Part shown: positions 47,834 through 58,844 of the stretch, piece by piece | Numbering within the stretch: the first letter of the stretch is position 1 | Layout of the letters: each line of letters opens with the position of its first letter | Assembly (NCBI RefSeq): GCF_030272615.1 | Contig: NC_081408.1 | Location: forward strand, 769,757,336 to 769,821,335 | DNA: 64,000 nt | Direction: 5' to 3' | Source: Cryptomeria japonica | Taxonomy: Eukaryota; Streptophyta; Pinopsida; Cupressales; Cupressaceae | Program-made: the position numbers and the translations under genes | The notes under the pieces: generated by a model | What the model was told of the DNA's origin: nothing | Databases searched by the model: none | The model's input: the letters and a program-made list of their open reading frames with translations, nothing else

Positions 47834-49465
47834 TGATAGAGTTCACCTAGTCTGCTCAACACTTAGTGATGTTGCTCAATTTCACCAACTCGCTAGGCCT
47901 AGTTTCTTTCTAGACCTAAAATCCTTCTCAATCTCTTCTAGGTCTTTCTCTTACTCACTCCAATGTGTTTACTTCAAGTGTCCTTGCTAGGAACCCTACC
48001 AATTTGCTATGTTTCCCATATGCTCAATCATGGCTTCTTGGCTCAAATTCATCAAACTGCCCTCCGATGGTCTTGAGATGTTGCAGAGGTGTAGAGGGTT
48101 CTTCTCTCATGTCTTTACATGGTTTCAAGGTCCATTTGTGTTTTTCAATCCAAAGGTTTCTTACCGATTTCAAAAATTGGTCTAGAAAAGGCCATAAGGG
48201 AAAGAACCCCAATTAGGCCTCCTAGAATTGGTTTTTGAGGTCTTGGGCTAAAATGATCTAAAGGAAACCCAAAATAAAATGGATTTTCTTAAAATATTCA
48301 CTCAACTCCAAAGTATTTCAGTGGTTTTAAGCTTCCAACCCTTCTTTGCATACACAAACCCCAAAATGAGAATTTCAAGGGCTTCTAGGCACTTGACTGG
48401 CAGCAACAAGTAAATCTTATCTTTGGACCTTCAAATGGAACTCTTGAGGCTTCCTCCTACACTATAAAACCTTTAATATCCTATTACAACTTCCCAAAAT
48501 CTTGGGAATTTCATTTACATTCGCCTCTACAATTTGTGCTAACTTTTCATCTTGCCAACTCTAGTCGAGTTGCTCCTGGGCTCGCCTAGGGCAAGATTCT
48601 AAAAATATCAAATGACACTTTCAGACCTTATCCTTTCATATGTAAATTATAAAATGGGTTTCCTACCATGTCCCAAAATTTCGTGATGAACACACGGTGG
48701 GATTTTGTGGGGCACCCATTTTAGCAAAAACTGCTAATTACAAGCCAAAACTAGCTACTTGTAAACCAAATCACCTAAACAATAGTAAATGATAAATAAA
48801 AATATTTAAAATGAAAATCCTACCCTGAAACACACTACTAAACCTCAATCCATCATTGGATTCATTTATTCAATCCATTAAACCTTCAAAAAATACAAAA
48901 ATTGACAAAAACAATAAAAGTGCAGTCCAAAATCTTGTATTTTGATTATTGCTTCCAAAATCCAATTACACCAACCTTTGTAAATGTGAAAGAGAGGGAT
49001 TATATAACCTTACCATATGTGGATTCCTTCCATGGCATTGATAAATCCCTAGCTTCAACGTTGAACTAATTTCAGAACAAAAATTGTCATGACAACAAAA
49101 GTTGTCGTGACAATTTTTTGCAACTTTTAGCTTTTTTACATTTTTGATCTCGCCAACCTAAGAGACCTTTCCTAGTCATCACATGTGAAATCTCAAACAT
49201 GCCTAAGACCTATTTGACCCTCTCTAAGGCTTTTGCCAACATTTGACACTTTTGACCAACAAAAAGGCCAAAAAAAATATACTCAAACACACTATTTACA
49301 CAAAAATGCAAACCTAGGTAAAATGAACTCCACCTAGGCCTACATTGACAAATTACACACTCTTGGACCCTCCTGGAGTCGTTATTCACTATTGACTTGG
49401 CTAGGGTCAGTACAAGCCAAAATTTGTAAAAACAAGAAAACTAGGACCTAGGTGCTCCTGCACCA
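47834..49465 (-). repeat. 5' LTR of the Gypsy element (right)
   Basis: 1,632 bp, TGATAGAG...GCACCA, about 93-95 percent identical by eye to 37828-39465, with small indels. A minus-strand TATA-like site lies at about 49001-49010. Followed by CCTAT. Confidence 0.92.
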
Positions 49466-49470
49466 CCTAT

Positions 49471-49573
49471 CCTCATATTAACCACTCCTCATGACTTAAG
49501 AAAACTTAAATAATACATTTGTAGGAAAAATAATACCCCCTAACATAAGGAAAAATAAAAAGCTACACCAAAA
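49471..49573 (-). repeat. 5' LTR of the Copia element, second part
   Basis: CCTCATATTAACCACTCCTC onward matches 24057-24160 of the left Copia LTR; the last bases are mutated (AAAA for AACA). Confidence 0.8.
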
Positions 49574-50440
49574 ATGTTGACTACTATGTGGAAACCTAAC
49601 AATCTCAAGGGGACACTTAGGAATCAAGATAAAAATTCCTTGCATATCTCCTTTATGGATGAAACCTATAAAGTGGAGTGGATTCTCATTAATGCATACA
49701 CACCTAACAATGTAGTTTCTAGGAGGAATTTTTAGGCTTCTCTTCTTGATGGGAGGAAGAACTTTCAGGACGCATTTTGGATACTTACGGGAGACTTTAA
49801 GTCTCCCTTATATCCTTCTAAAAAATGGTGAGGTTCTTAAGACTTCTTTGATAGTATGTTAGATCTCCATGATTTTTTTTCTAAAGAGAAGTTTGTCGAC
49901 CTCAAGATGGAAGGGAGAAATTATACCTAGGGCTCCAAAATTTGTTCAAGTGATAGCCTCATTCAAGTTAAACCTGATAGATATGTGCTCTTTACCTCGT
50001 GGGACATTTCCAAATCATGTTGTCTCTCCTATGAAATTTGTTTTGTCTCTAATCATTGTCTCATCCTCTTTAGATGGGATTTGATTAAAACTAGTTGAAT
50101 CTTCCCCTTCTGGTTTGAACACATGTGGTTCAATCACCCTAATTTTAGATATTTGATAGTCAATGGTGGAATACCTACTTCATGCATACTTGGAAAAATT
50201 CTCTGAGTGAAACCTATAAGAATATTATGACCAGTTGAGCCAAGTTGAGGAATTTAGTAAGATGATAATATTAACCTTGACAATGTCAACTACAATGTGA
50301 CTTTATATGAGTATTCTTTTGGTTTTTTCTATTTGTTCCTCGGGATTAAGAAATGACTCAAGACTAAGATTAGAAGTTATTTAAGTAGAAGGGTATAATA
50401 GGAGAATGCATATATTTGGGTTGACTGTCTTCTATACCTG
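49574..50440 (+). pseudogene. LINE ORF2, AP endonuclease domain part 2
   Basis: It continues the domain broken at 23528: TMWKPNNLKG, WILINAYTPNN, FWILTGDFKSP (the GDFN-type motif), DLHDFFSKEKFVDLKM, and CFVSNHCLILFRWD in place of the SDH catalytic motif (N for D). Several stops. The match fades near 50440 before any RT motif, so the element is cut at its 3' end. Confidence 0.7.
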
Positions 50441-50657
50441 TTTGCATTATTTATTCAAGTTATATTAGAATGTGATTTGAATTATCTCATTATCTAGGCA
50501 TTGTCATTAATTTGATTATCATCTTAATACAAGATTTGGATGCATTGGAATATGGGATGATTATCAACCAACTTTACATGTAATTAATTTATATCTTGAT
50601 AAGATTATAGGCATGTTTGATGAACATAGGTGAGTAGTGGTCTTGTGAATCATGTTT
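50441..50657. other. Spacer, including the left target copy of the next retroposon
   Basis: AT-rich, no gene. CTTGTGAATCATGTTT at 50642-50657 pairs with 52697-52712. Confidence 0.5.
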
Positions 50658-52696
50658 TTTATTAGGATAAAATAAGTTTTGAAGGGGCCCAAAATCCTTA
50701 CAATCAGAGAGTTGGCATTGAGAAATAGACTAGACTACCTAGCAGTGAACCATAGGTTTTAGAATGGACCTAAAACCATCTGGACTTACAGGCATCCAGA
50801 TCCCAAAACTCAAAGGCTACAAAAGACATAAAAATAAAAATAGAGGAACCACAACCAACCAAACAACAAATATAAAATATTACAAACCAGGCTGGCCAAA
50901 AATGTACGTCTAAAGAAGCAAACAATAAGCCTCTAAAAATAGAGAATGAGGGTTTTAACAGGCACCCTTAGCCAATAAGAAGGGTTTTCCCAGGCTCCGT
51001 AACCTGTAACAAAATCTCTAGGCCATAAACGAAGCCTGAACCTAGCCAACAAAAAATTACTTGCCAAAATGGGCCATTGAAAACTGCCAGCATCCAACCT
51101 GTCCCTAAGAGGAACAAAAATATAGGGTTTTTCCAGGCTTCCTCAACCCTAACAGTGGGTTTTAAAAGGCTCCCACAACCTGAGAGAGTGGGTTTTATAA
51201 GGCTTCGACAACTACTCAAGGCCCAAACAACAACAACATGTCTGGAAGGCACATTCTGGGACGTAGGGTTTTGACGAGGTTCCCAAAACATTCTGCAAAG
51301 AAATCCATGAGCGTTTTGACAAGATCCTTCAACCAGCATAGGGTTTTTCTAGGATCCCTCAACCATGAAGGTGGGTTTTACAAGGCTCCCACAACCAGAA
51401 ACAATGGGTTTTTGATAGGCTCCCAAAACCTTGAACTTGAGAAAGAATAGAGAAGAAAACAAAAAACCTTCCAAAATCAACACCTCAATAGGAGATAAAA
51501 GGGAAAAATCAAGAAAAAGACTAATCTTTATTCCCATATAGCCAATAAATAGGGTACCATTAGCTATCTTGAGAAGAACTAATAAAAACATACCCTCCTC
51601 TCTCTCCACCTCAATAGAGGTAAAAAGAGGTAAATCCATTGAGAGACCCATCTCAGTACTCATATAGCCAAGAGACAACACACCAACCACTCCCCGACAA
51701 CATTTCCTAGTATCAACCATAGCAAATATCTTCACCTCAATACAAGATATGTTTTCTCTAGCACCATCCATATTCACCTTTAAAGAAGATAGATCCACCT
51801 CTATAGAAAAAACCAGAGAAAACCAAAGATGCTAAGGAAGAAGCAAAAAAATGAGTGAGGAAACCAACCAAAGGGCCAAAAAAGATAGGAACATTCAAAA
51901 CAACCCACAGTGAAAGAACATCAAACAACAATAGGAGGGCCAAACCACTCAATCGTCCCCTTATAGAGAACCATCTACAAGAAGGAGTGAAAAAGAGAAA
52001 GAGGAAAGAATAGACCGCATCCTCCTTGAACAAATCAAAAGCTATAGAAAGAAGAACAAGATTTACAATCTCCCAAAAACAAACCTCCGTGGAGGCCTCT
52101 GAAGAAAAATCCCCACAAAAAAAGAGAGTAATGGCAGGCCCATCACTGCAAAACACAACATCTCTAGCTAACCCTGTCACCACCTCAAAATGAAACAAGA
52201 GCACCACCAAAGGAAGGCTAGAAGACAAAGCCAAAGTTTTCATCTTCATGGAGAGAAGCAAACCTAGTAGCCTCAGTAAACACAAAACCCTATCTAGAAG
52301 ATAGGGTTCCAAAGGAGCATCCACAATTGGGACATCAACACATCCCAAACTGAAGCTAGAGAAGGTAGAATAAACCCCAAACACCATCCAATCACTCTAC
52401 TCATGCTGAAAATAGGAACCCCCAATAGAGACAGTAGGTCGTCTAAGAAAACCCAAACCCCTTGCTTCCTCGGGAGAAAAGTACCAGTCGAAGCACATGT
52501 TCTAAAAGAGGAAACCAAAACCAAAGTCATCGTCTTCATCTGCATCATCATCCCATCCTTCGGCCTCCCCTGCAACCTTCACTCATGTCCCCATCCTCAC
52601 TCCCACTCCCGCCTTCGCCATTCTTGAGAATACCTTTATAGTTTCTGACAATTTTTTTATTAATCAAAAATATCAAATAAAAAAGGTCCATTTATC
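50658..52696 (-). mobile_element. LINE/SINE-type retroposon copy 2, inverted
   Basis: On the minus strand the element starts at 52696 and ends in CCTAATAAAAAA at 50658. It is flanked by a 16-bp direct repeat with one mismatch (50642-50657, 52697-52712). It shares with 8487-10137 the phrases CCTATTGAGGTGGAG and the repeated TTTTGGGAGCCT...AAAACCC series (about 50970-51430 here). The 5' part has a GATGATGATGCAGATGAAG acidic-coding stretch, paralleled by GATGATGAGGATGATGATG at 8575 in copy 1. No domain was recognised. Confidence 0.7.
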
Positions 52697-52712
52697 CTTG
52701 TAAATCATGTTT

Positions 52713-53837
52713 AATCTAATTATATGATTTTGATTATCAAGAGATATGAGATGACATTTTCTTGGTAAGTAGAATTATGAATTTGCATAGATTAACGCAT
52801 TATTATTTATAAAGGTACTCATGTATTCCTTGGTATGCTCATGTATATGTTGAAATATTTTGCATTCATTGTGTGTCTTTAATGTGTGTATTGGACAGGT
52901 GTCGAATATGGGTCAAAAAAGAAGGATGAGTTTCTAGAGAGGTTTAAGTCTCTTCTTTAACTCATTTTTTGGTAATCCGCCTTAAAAGACATTTGGCCAA
53001 AGTTTTATTCATCTCTTAGCATATGCTTGCTAAGTGAGTCATTTCATTTTCACTCTCTTCCATATCTTAGTGTCATTACAATAGCATCATAGATTTTAGA
53101 TACACTAAGTTGCACCAGATTCCATCCCTTGCCAATTTCGAGTCACTAAGCATCCTCATGTAGGGCCAGCAATTCTTCATGTTAAGAAGAACTCGAGGGA
53201 AGCATAAATGCTTCACAGTTGGGCGATAAAGCACTCCAACAGTGTTCTCACCTGTGGTTTTCTCGTGGGAGATAGATGTTGGGAGCACCTATCAAGATGA
53301 TTATTTAATTATATTTTATGTATACATTGTAATTGACCTTATGGTCTCTTGTAACTAAAGTAAATTTCTTATGTTTTGCCAATCTCTTGACTCATGTAAA
53401 TAGAACTTATATCAAATTGTAACTTCTTGCATCTATTTAGTGTAATTTGAGCAAGGTGTATTAATTAATGTTTGACTATGTGTAATTGTAATGTATGTGG
53501 CCTTAACATGGTAGAGTAAAATTGTAAATGTAATTTAATGTAATTTAATGACCTATGTTTAAAACATGGAAAAATGTCAAAAACTTAAGAAATGAAAATA
53601 CAATATGATATTTCTTAAAAAGAAAATCTTGTTTTATTATTTCATGTCAAATATAATGCATAGAGATAAGAATAAGTAAAAATTTAAAAAAATACATAAA
53701 ATTGAAAACAATTATTTTACTTTTATTTATGTAAAAAACAAAAGACTAAATAGTACTAAAATAATATATCTATTCAATTTAAAAAGTAAAGACATTCCAA
53801 ATTTTTAATCTGAGCCCAACTGACGAACATTTTTTTA
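52713..53837. other. Unassigned AT-rich DNA, with part of the dispersed repeat
   Basis: No gene. About 53590-53750 matches 10850-11005 (CATGTCAAATATAATGCATAG, TTTATTTATGTAAAAAACAAAAG-like). 53076-53288 has short frames in both strands with no motif. Confidence 0.45.
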
Positions 53838-53966
53838 CATCGACGGCCATGAATCAAAAAGTTGAACGGATTGGAAGATGCATCGACGGCCATGAATCAA
53901 AAAGTTGAACGGATTGGAAGATGCATCGACGGCCATGAATCAAAAAGTTGAACGGATTGGAAGATG
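53838..53966 (+). repeat. Three perfect 43-bp tandem repeats
   Basis: Units at 53838-53880, 53881-53923 and 53924-53966, each starting CATCGACGGCCATGAATC, appear identical. They open a CpG-richer island (to about 54200), which continues with AAATGCG/GCGTGAA short repeats. Confidence 0.95.
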
Positions 53967-54110
53967 CGTGAATAGAAATGCAGCAACCAAATGAATTCCG
54001 CCAAAATGCAAAATGCAAAATGCGTGAATGGCGAAGGTGCGAAATGCGTGAAAGGCAAAAATGCGAATTGCGTGAATTGTGACCGTAAATAATCCTCCCA
54101 TTATCTTGCA
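53967..54110 (+). repeat. Degenerate GCGTGAA / AAAATGC short repeats
   Basis: Repeated ATGCGTGAAT, GCGAAATGCGTGAAA and AAAATGCAAAATGC phrases directly follow the 43-bp repeats. Confidence 0.7.
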
Positions 54111-54503
54111 TGCCTTGCACTGCTGTGAGCCGTCGATCTCAAAAAAGGTCGTCTGGCTTCGGCGTAATAAGAAGCCCTAACCCTAGAATTTTCCATAAAG
54201 GAGGAACTCGAACCCTTATTTAAAGGCAAGCCATTCATTTGCTGCAGATGCATCTTAAGTTCTGAGCCTTGATTAAGAGAGCGGGTTGTATTGAAACGTT
54301 GTTGAAATGTAACGTTTCAAAATGAAGATGTAGGAAGCTGGATATAATTTACTTTGTTTCTTTTGGTTTTTTTCATTGCTTTGTGCTAAACTCAAAAGTT
54401 TTTTTAATCATAATAGCAATTTTAACTTTGTGTATTTGTTTCAGCCGTATACCTGGAGGCTATTGTTTCTTAGAGTGGGTGGAATTGGAAAGAGAATATA
54501 CTG
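54111..54503 (+). other. Possible promoter and small spliced exon
   Basis: A TATA-like TTATTTAAAGG lies at about 54214, after a CpG-richer stretch. Downstream a good acceptor (TTTGTTTCAG, ending 54444) and a donor-like GT at 54504 bracket a 59-bp segment. One frame of it reads IPGGYCFLEWVELEREYTG. This looks like a real exon, but no neighbouring exon was found, so a gene relic or chance are both possible. Confidence 0.25.
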
Positions 54504-55799
54504 GTATTGTGCACCAACCTTACCTCTAAGTTGTTTGTGACATCAATAAATATCCTCTAGACATATTTGACATTATTGTAATGCCCATTAGGCTCATTAA
54601 TTCTATAGTTTCCTTTTTTGACTTTCTTGCATGCATTTATTTATGCAGTTGTATTATTGGTGAATGACTTGTAAGAGCAGCAAAAGTTTTAAATCTCCAT
54701 CAATTTATGGACAATCGGAAAACACGCGAATGCTAAAATTTAATACTGAGGTGTTTAGTGTCCACCATTTTCTCTATAAATGCATTACAAATATGCAAAT
54801 GAGAAATAAAAATATCTTGAAATATAAATCAATATTTCGCATCATTTTCAATCCAATGTTTGAAATTATCTAAATTATCAAATGCTTAGTTGAGGATTTT
54901 CTAATGGAGAGTATAACTTTGTGTAATAAGGGACATCATATAGTCAATATAGTCAATATATAAGATAAAAGTAATATTGTTTAGCTTTAATCATGGCAGC
55001 AATCTTGTGCATTAACTTTGAAGTAAAAGATAATTAATCCAGTAGATGCCAATGTGAACTAGATCCATTAGATCCATTATATCTCACAATGAACTCTTGT
55101 AAATCCTTGAAACAACTGTGCTTTACAGTTATCACATTTACTCCATTACAATGCATGTTTAATTCATTCAGTAAAACATTTGCTCCAAAATACTCCTAGA
55201 AGATTTAATCTACCTTCTTTCAAAAGAAAATGTTTTGGGAGTGTATAATCTGCTTCTAGATGGATTGCCATGATTATTATCTACCAAGCTTCCTTTGCTG
55301 GTAAAAGGTGTATTTGAGAAACTAACTCAATTATAATGCATGTTTAACCCTGCAACGGCCTACAATGGATCTGAAATTTCAAAAAAAAAAATCTGAATCA
55401 TTTTCCAAAATTAATTATGTTTGTCGAGGCTTCAATTGTATTAACTGAAAATTACTATTAATTTTAAAATTGCATGTATAACTGAAAATTTCACTGGCTA
55501 TGTATATTTTTTAAAGGAGAGTAGAAATAAATTCATAAAAATGCATTTATATTTACAATTTTTTAAAATTAAAAATTTAGGGAAGATTGATAATAAAAGT
55601 TCTTCATTCTGTATGAGCAAAACAATACAAATTTATCAATTATAAGGTGTATTTCATAATCTTCTGAGTGGTTTTAGCGAAGCCCATGGCAACCTCAAAT
55701 GGTTATTTTCATAAGGTTATTATACTACTTTTCTGTAATGAATGAGAAAGATTATTTTTGGTTTGTACTTATATTTTTGTTATATGTACACTTTTTAAC
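54504..55799. other. Unassigned AT-rich DNA
   Basis: Only a 69-codon plus-strand frame (54664-54873) without motifs. Nothing supported. Confidence 0.4.
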
Positions 55800-56545
55800 T
55801 TTGTTAGGTAAATGTTTTCAAATTTATTGGTGAGCATTTTTACATTTTTATTTTTTACAATATTTAAGGTTTGTGCATCTTGATATGCATCCTTAAATAT
55901 TTTCCAGTGTTTTTTAAAATGAATAATCTCATTTATCCTATGAAATATTGTCTGATAAATTGGACTTGAATATATTTATAAGGGTTAATTGTATTCTTTA
56001 AGATTTTCTTTATAGATCACTTAATGTTTTAAATATATTTATATTTATTGATTTTTTATATTTTAATTATATATATTTTTTAAAATATTTATATTTTCAA
56101 CAAAGTTTGCATCTTAATACATTAATATGAAATATGCTTTTCAAAGATAGAAGTTAAATTATGAAACATTACATTTTTTTATCATATTTATCATAAAATT
56201 GATAAATTGTACTCTGAATAAATTAATAAGGGTTCATTGTATTTTTTAGATTTTCTTCATTGATCACTTAATGATTTAAATGCATTTATATTTATTGATT
56301 TTATATATTTTAATTCTATTACTTTTATAGATATGTAGATTTCAATAGGGTTTACATCATAATACATTAATATGTAAAATTGTCCGTTTCAAAGATAAAA
56401 CAATTTCTACAAACAAATGCACCTAATACCTTTTATAATGAAACCACCATATAAAAAAATTATATTATCCTAATGATGGTAAATTTTCATACAATTTAAT
56501 TGTTTTGAAATGAGCTCTATCAGTGGAGAGTGAGAATTTTCATAC
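55800..56545. repeat. AT-rich dispersed repeat, copy B with the empty transposon site
   Basis: It matches 11200-11677 joined to 21386-21713. At 56287-56310 the sequence runs TTATATTTATTGATTTTAT without interruption; TATT 56293-56296 is the single target. The near-240-bp internal period is present here too (55975 and 56216). Confidence 0.8.
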
Positions 56546-56578
56546 ATAAGAAGAACTCTTTGAAAGATGAGTTACTAG

Positions 56579-56580
<2 letters not shown>

Positions 56581-56630
<50 letters not shown>
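56581..56630. repeat. (TA)25 microsatellite
   Basis: Fifty bases of perfect TA alternate. Confidence 0.97.
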
Positions 56631-56631
<1 letters not shown>

Positions 56632-57039
56632 GATGAGAGATATCCTTGTTTTCCATGTTTTTGAGTGCTTTGGAATGCATGCATGAATTATTGGGGTTAG
56701 TTTTCCATGTTTTGTTGTCCTAGGATTGATCGCCTACCTCCTAGTGATCATTTTCTTTCAGTTTCATGTGATTTGGTTAAGAAATGGGTGAGTTATGAGT
56801 GTTTTAGTGGGATTTGGTGTTGCTGGTCTATGTGTTTTCAACGTGCTGGGAGTATATGAGATTTAGAGTTTTTGGTGTTTGGATTTGGTTTTGGGGTGTG
56901 TGAGTTCATTGGTGTGGAGAGAAAGGACTTGGTATCATTTGCAGTTCTTGGTCATGTTATTGCACTTTGTTCATCACTCTTATATGTTATGATTCATATT
57001 GTAATGTCAATAGTATTACTAACAGCAATTTCTATTGTT

Positions 57040-57510
57040 CTCTCTTGTCCCACTGCATAAGTGGAAGAGGCTGGCCTTGCCACCTATCTTTGGAATAGTG
57101 ATTTATCTTTATTTGTAATCCATATAGTGGATTGTAAAGCTAGTTAGTAGTACTAACAACTATCTGATTGGATTATTTCTCTTAGTCTCACTGCATAAGT
57201 GGAAGAGGTTGGCTTTTCTGCCTATCTTGAATATTGTAATATTGTCCTCCCACTACATAAGTGGAAGAGGATGGCTTTTCTACCTATCTTGAATATTGTA
57301 ATAATGTCCTCCTGCTGCATAAGCGGTAGCGTTGATTTGTAATTTCATTTCTAGTCCTCCCGCTGGAAAAGTGGTTGAGTGATTGCTACTTCAGTTTCTT
57401 GTCTTGTCCTTGGTTGGTTTACCGCCAAGTGATCTTTCAGTATTCTCATTATCCTGTTGGAAAGTGGAAGGGGTTGGCTTGCTACCCAAGTATTGTAATC
57501 AATTTCAGTT
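57040..57510 (+). repeat. Degenerate tandem units, probable LTR segment
   Basis: Units of the form CCCACTGCATAAGTGGAAGAGG-like (each half shown: CCCACTGCATAAG, TGGAAGAGGTTGGC) recur at about 57047, 57187, 57245, 57307, 57355 and 57450, with TTGAATATTGTAAT between. The repeats shorten and diverge toward the right. CTGCATAAGTGG type motifs can pair with neighbours as hairpins. The region (56631-57650) looks like a retroelement LTR, but no partner LTR is in the window. Confidence 0.6.
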
Positions 57511-57654
57511 TCTTGCATCTAACGATCCCCTCAACATTGTATGCTCTCACCTTCCTAGATTGGGCTCTCAGTGATCAAAAGGTGGAAAGGGTTACTTTCA
57601 GCAGTATTGAGATTTTATTTTCTAACCCTAACAGATGTTTGTGTTGATTGTAAA

Positions 57655-58844
57655 CTAAAATAATTGAAAAAAATTTAAGGGGGATACTACAGTAACATAT
57701 CTCAAACACTCTAGAACAAACTTTTGAAAATGAATAAATGCAACAAGATAGAGACATATCTCAAATAATTCCATAGTCATATCAATCAATGGAACTTTTG
57801 CAACTGAAAATGCTCTAATATGATTAGATAATAACATAATTTCCCTATCCTTCTTGATGCCACAAAAGTAAGCAACATACAAGAACTCAACTAATAACAT
57901 TTCTCCAACAATCTCCTTTAGAGACAACACCCTTTTTGACATCAATGACAACATATGTCCAACAAGTAGTTCATTGAAGTTGATTTAGGATAAAAACCCT
58001 CATCAAGGCACTAGTTTTGGTGGTGAAAGATCTTTCCTAGCTAGTTGGGTGTGATTGTACCTCGGGAATCACCATTGTTCATAGTTGCAATTCGAGGTTT
58101 TCAAAATTGTTATTGTGTATTGTTCCACCTTTTTTAATGTTGCAAACCGTATAGGTGGTGAAAAGAATATTTATCTATTTTTTAGAGTCCATACTAGTAC
58201 CATTTGCTTACCATATAGGGTTTGGAGGTTTGGCGTGAGGTTAATAGGGCAATCTAATAGGATCAAAGTTTCATCTTACAACTCTAGATTGTTTGTCATT
58301 GATGATTATTATGTTGGGTATATGTGTTGAAGGTAACGGATTAAAGAAAAGGAGGGTTGTACCATGTTGATGAAGATAGGCTTGTGAATTTAGGTTAACT
58401 CATCCTTTCCTATGGTGTTTTTCGATTGCTTGAGATTTGTTGATGTAATAATATCAGTTTTATCTTTATTTTGAATGGTTGGGGAGTGAATCCCTTCTTC
58501 CAAAAGGCTACCAGTGTTGCTATAGTCATCTCAGATCTGCAATTCTATAATTCTTAGTTTGTCTAGGTTTATTCAAGGTAGGGCTAGAGTTGATTACTAC
58601 CATGCGACAACCTTCAGAAAGTGTATTAGCTAGTTTAGAGGATTTATGGGCGATCTTGGTGACATGTTTGACTTGCAACAACACCTTCAAATTTTCTACT
58701 CCAATAGTTTCATACTTGTAGAAGTTTGATTGACATCTCCAGTTTATGTTGGTACACTTGGGTGAGTTGTGTGTTGATTTGAAGTTGCCTTGAGGAGGTG
58801 GGTTCTATGTCATGTGGTGACAAAGCTTTCACTACTTCTGTAAC
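57655..58844. other. Unassigned DNA before the Tat-type LTR
   Basis: A 99-codon minus-strand frame (57655-57954) has no motif. 57990-58840 contains broken plus-strand frames. Polypurine-like AATTTAAGGGGGATA at about 57671 could mark a 3' end of a retroelement on the plus strand. Nothing else supported. Confidence 0.4.

Larger units (their letters stand above)
37828..49465 (-). mobile_element. Chromodomain Ty3/Gypsy element with a collapsed tandem structure
   Basis: The outer ends are TGATAGAG...GCACCA on both LTRs, with CCTAT at 37823-37827 and 49466-49470. The interior is not a single copy. From left: LTR, the 3' part of one internal region (39466-41942), a truncated LTR (41943-42215), a full internal region (42216-47833), and an LTR. 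The single outer target duplication fits one insertion later enlarged by unequal recombination to LTR-int-LTR-int-LTR and then reduced by a deletion across the middle LTR. RT motifs ([19 protein letters not shown]) suggest a chromovirus of Reina type; that lineage call is tentative. Confidence 0.88.
23529..49573 (-). mobile_element. Ty1/Copia retrotransposon, minus strand, host of nested elements
   Basis: Two related LTRs bound the element: 23529-24160 and 37304-37827 plus 49471-49573. Between them, on the minus strand, lie gag, protease, integrase, RT and RNase H in Copia order. Two later insertions (27026-35072 and 37828-49465) occupy most of the span. The ends are TG and a CA mutated to AA at the right end. 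The flanking 5 bp (GGGTT at 23524-23528, ATGTT at 49574-49578) match at three of five positions. Removing the element restores the LINE endonuclease reading, which is the stronger evidence. Confidence 0.8.

Noticed and set aside
37820-49473. 8-bp target duplication CCACCTAT for the Gypsy
   Set aside because: It includes CCA, which belongs to the LTR end (GCACCA before the polypurine-tract border in the left LTR). The true duplication is the 5-bp CCTAT.
51349-52575. Membrane-protein-like minus-strand frames in the second retroposon copy
   Set aside because: Hydrophobic runs follow from the T-rich composition; frames do not correspond to those of copy 1.
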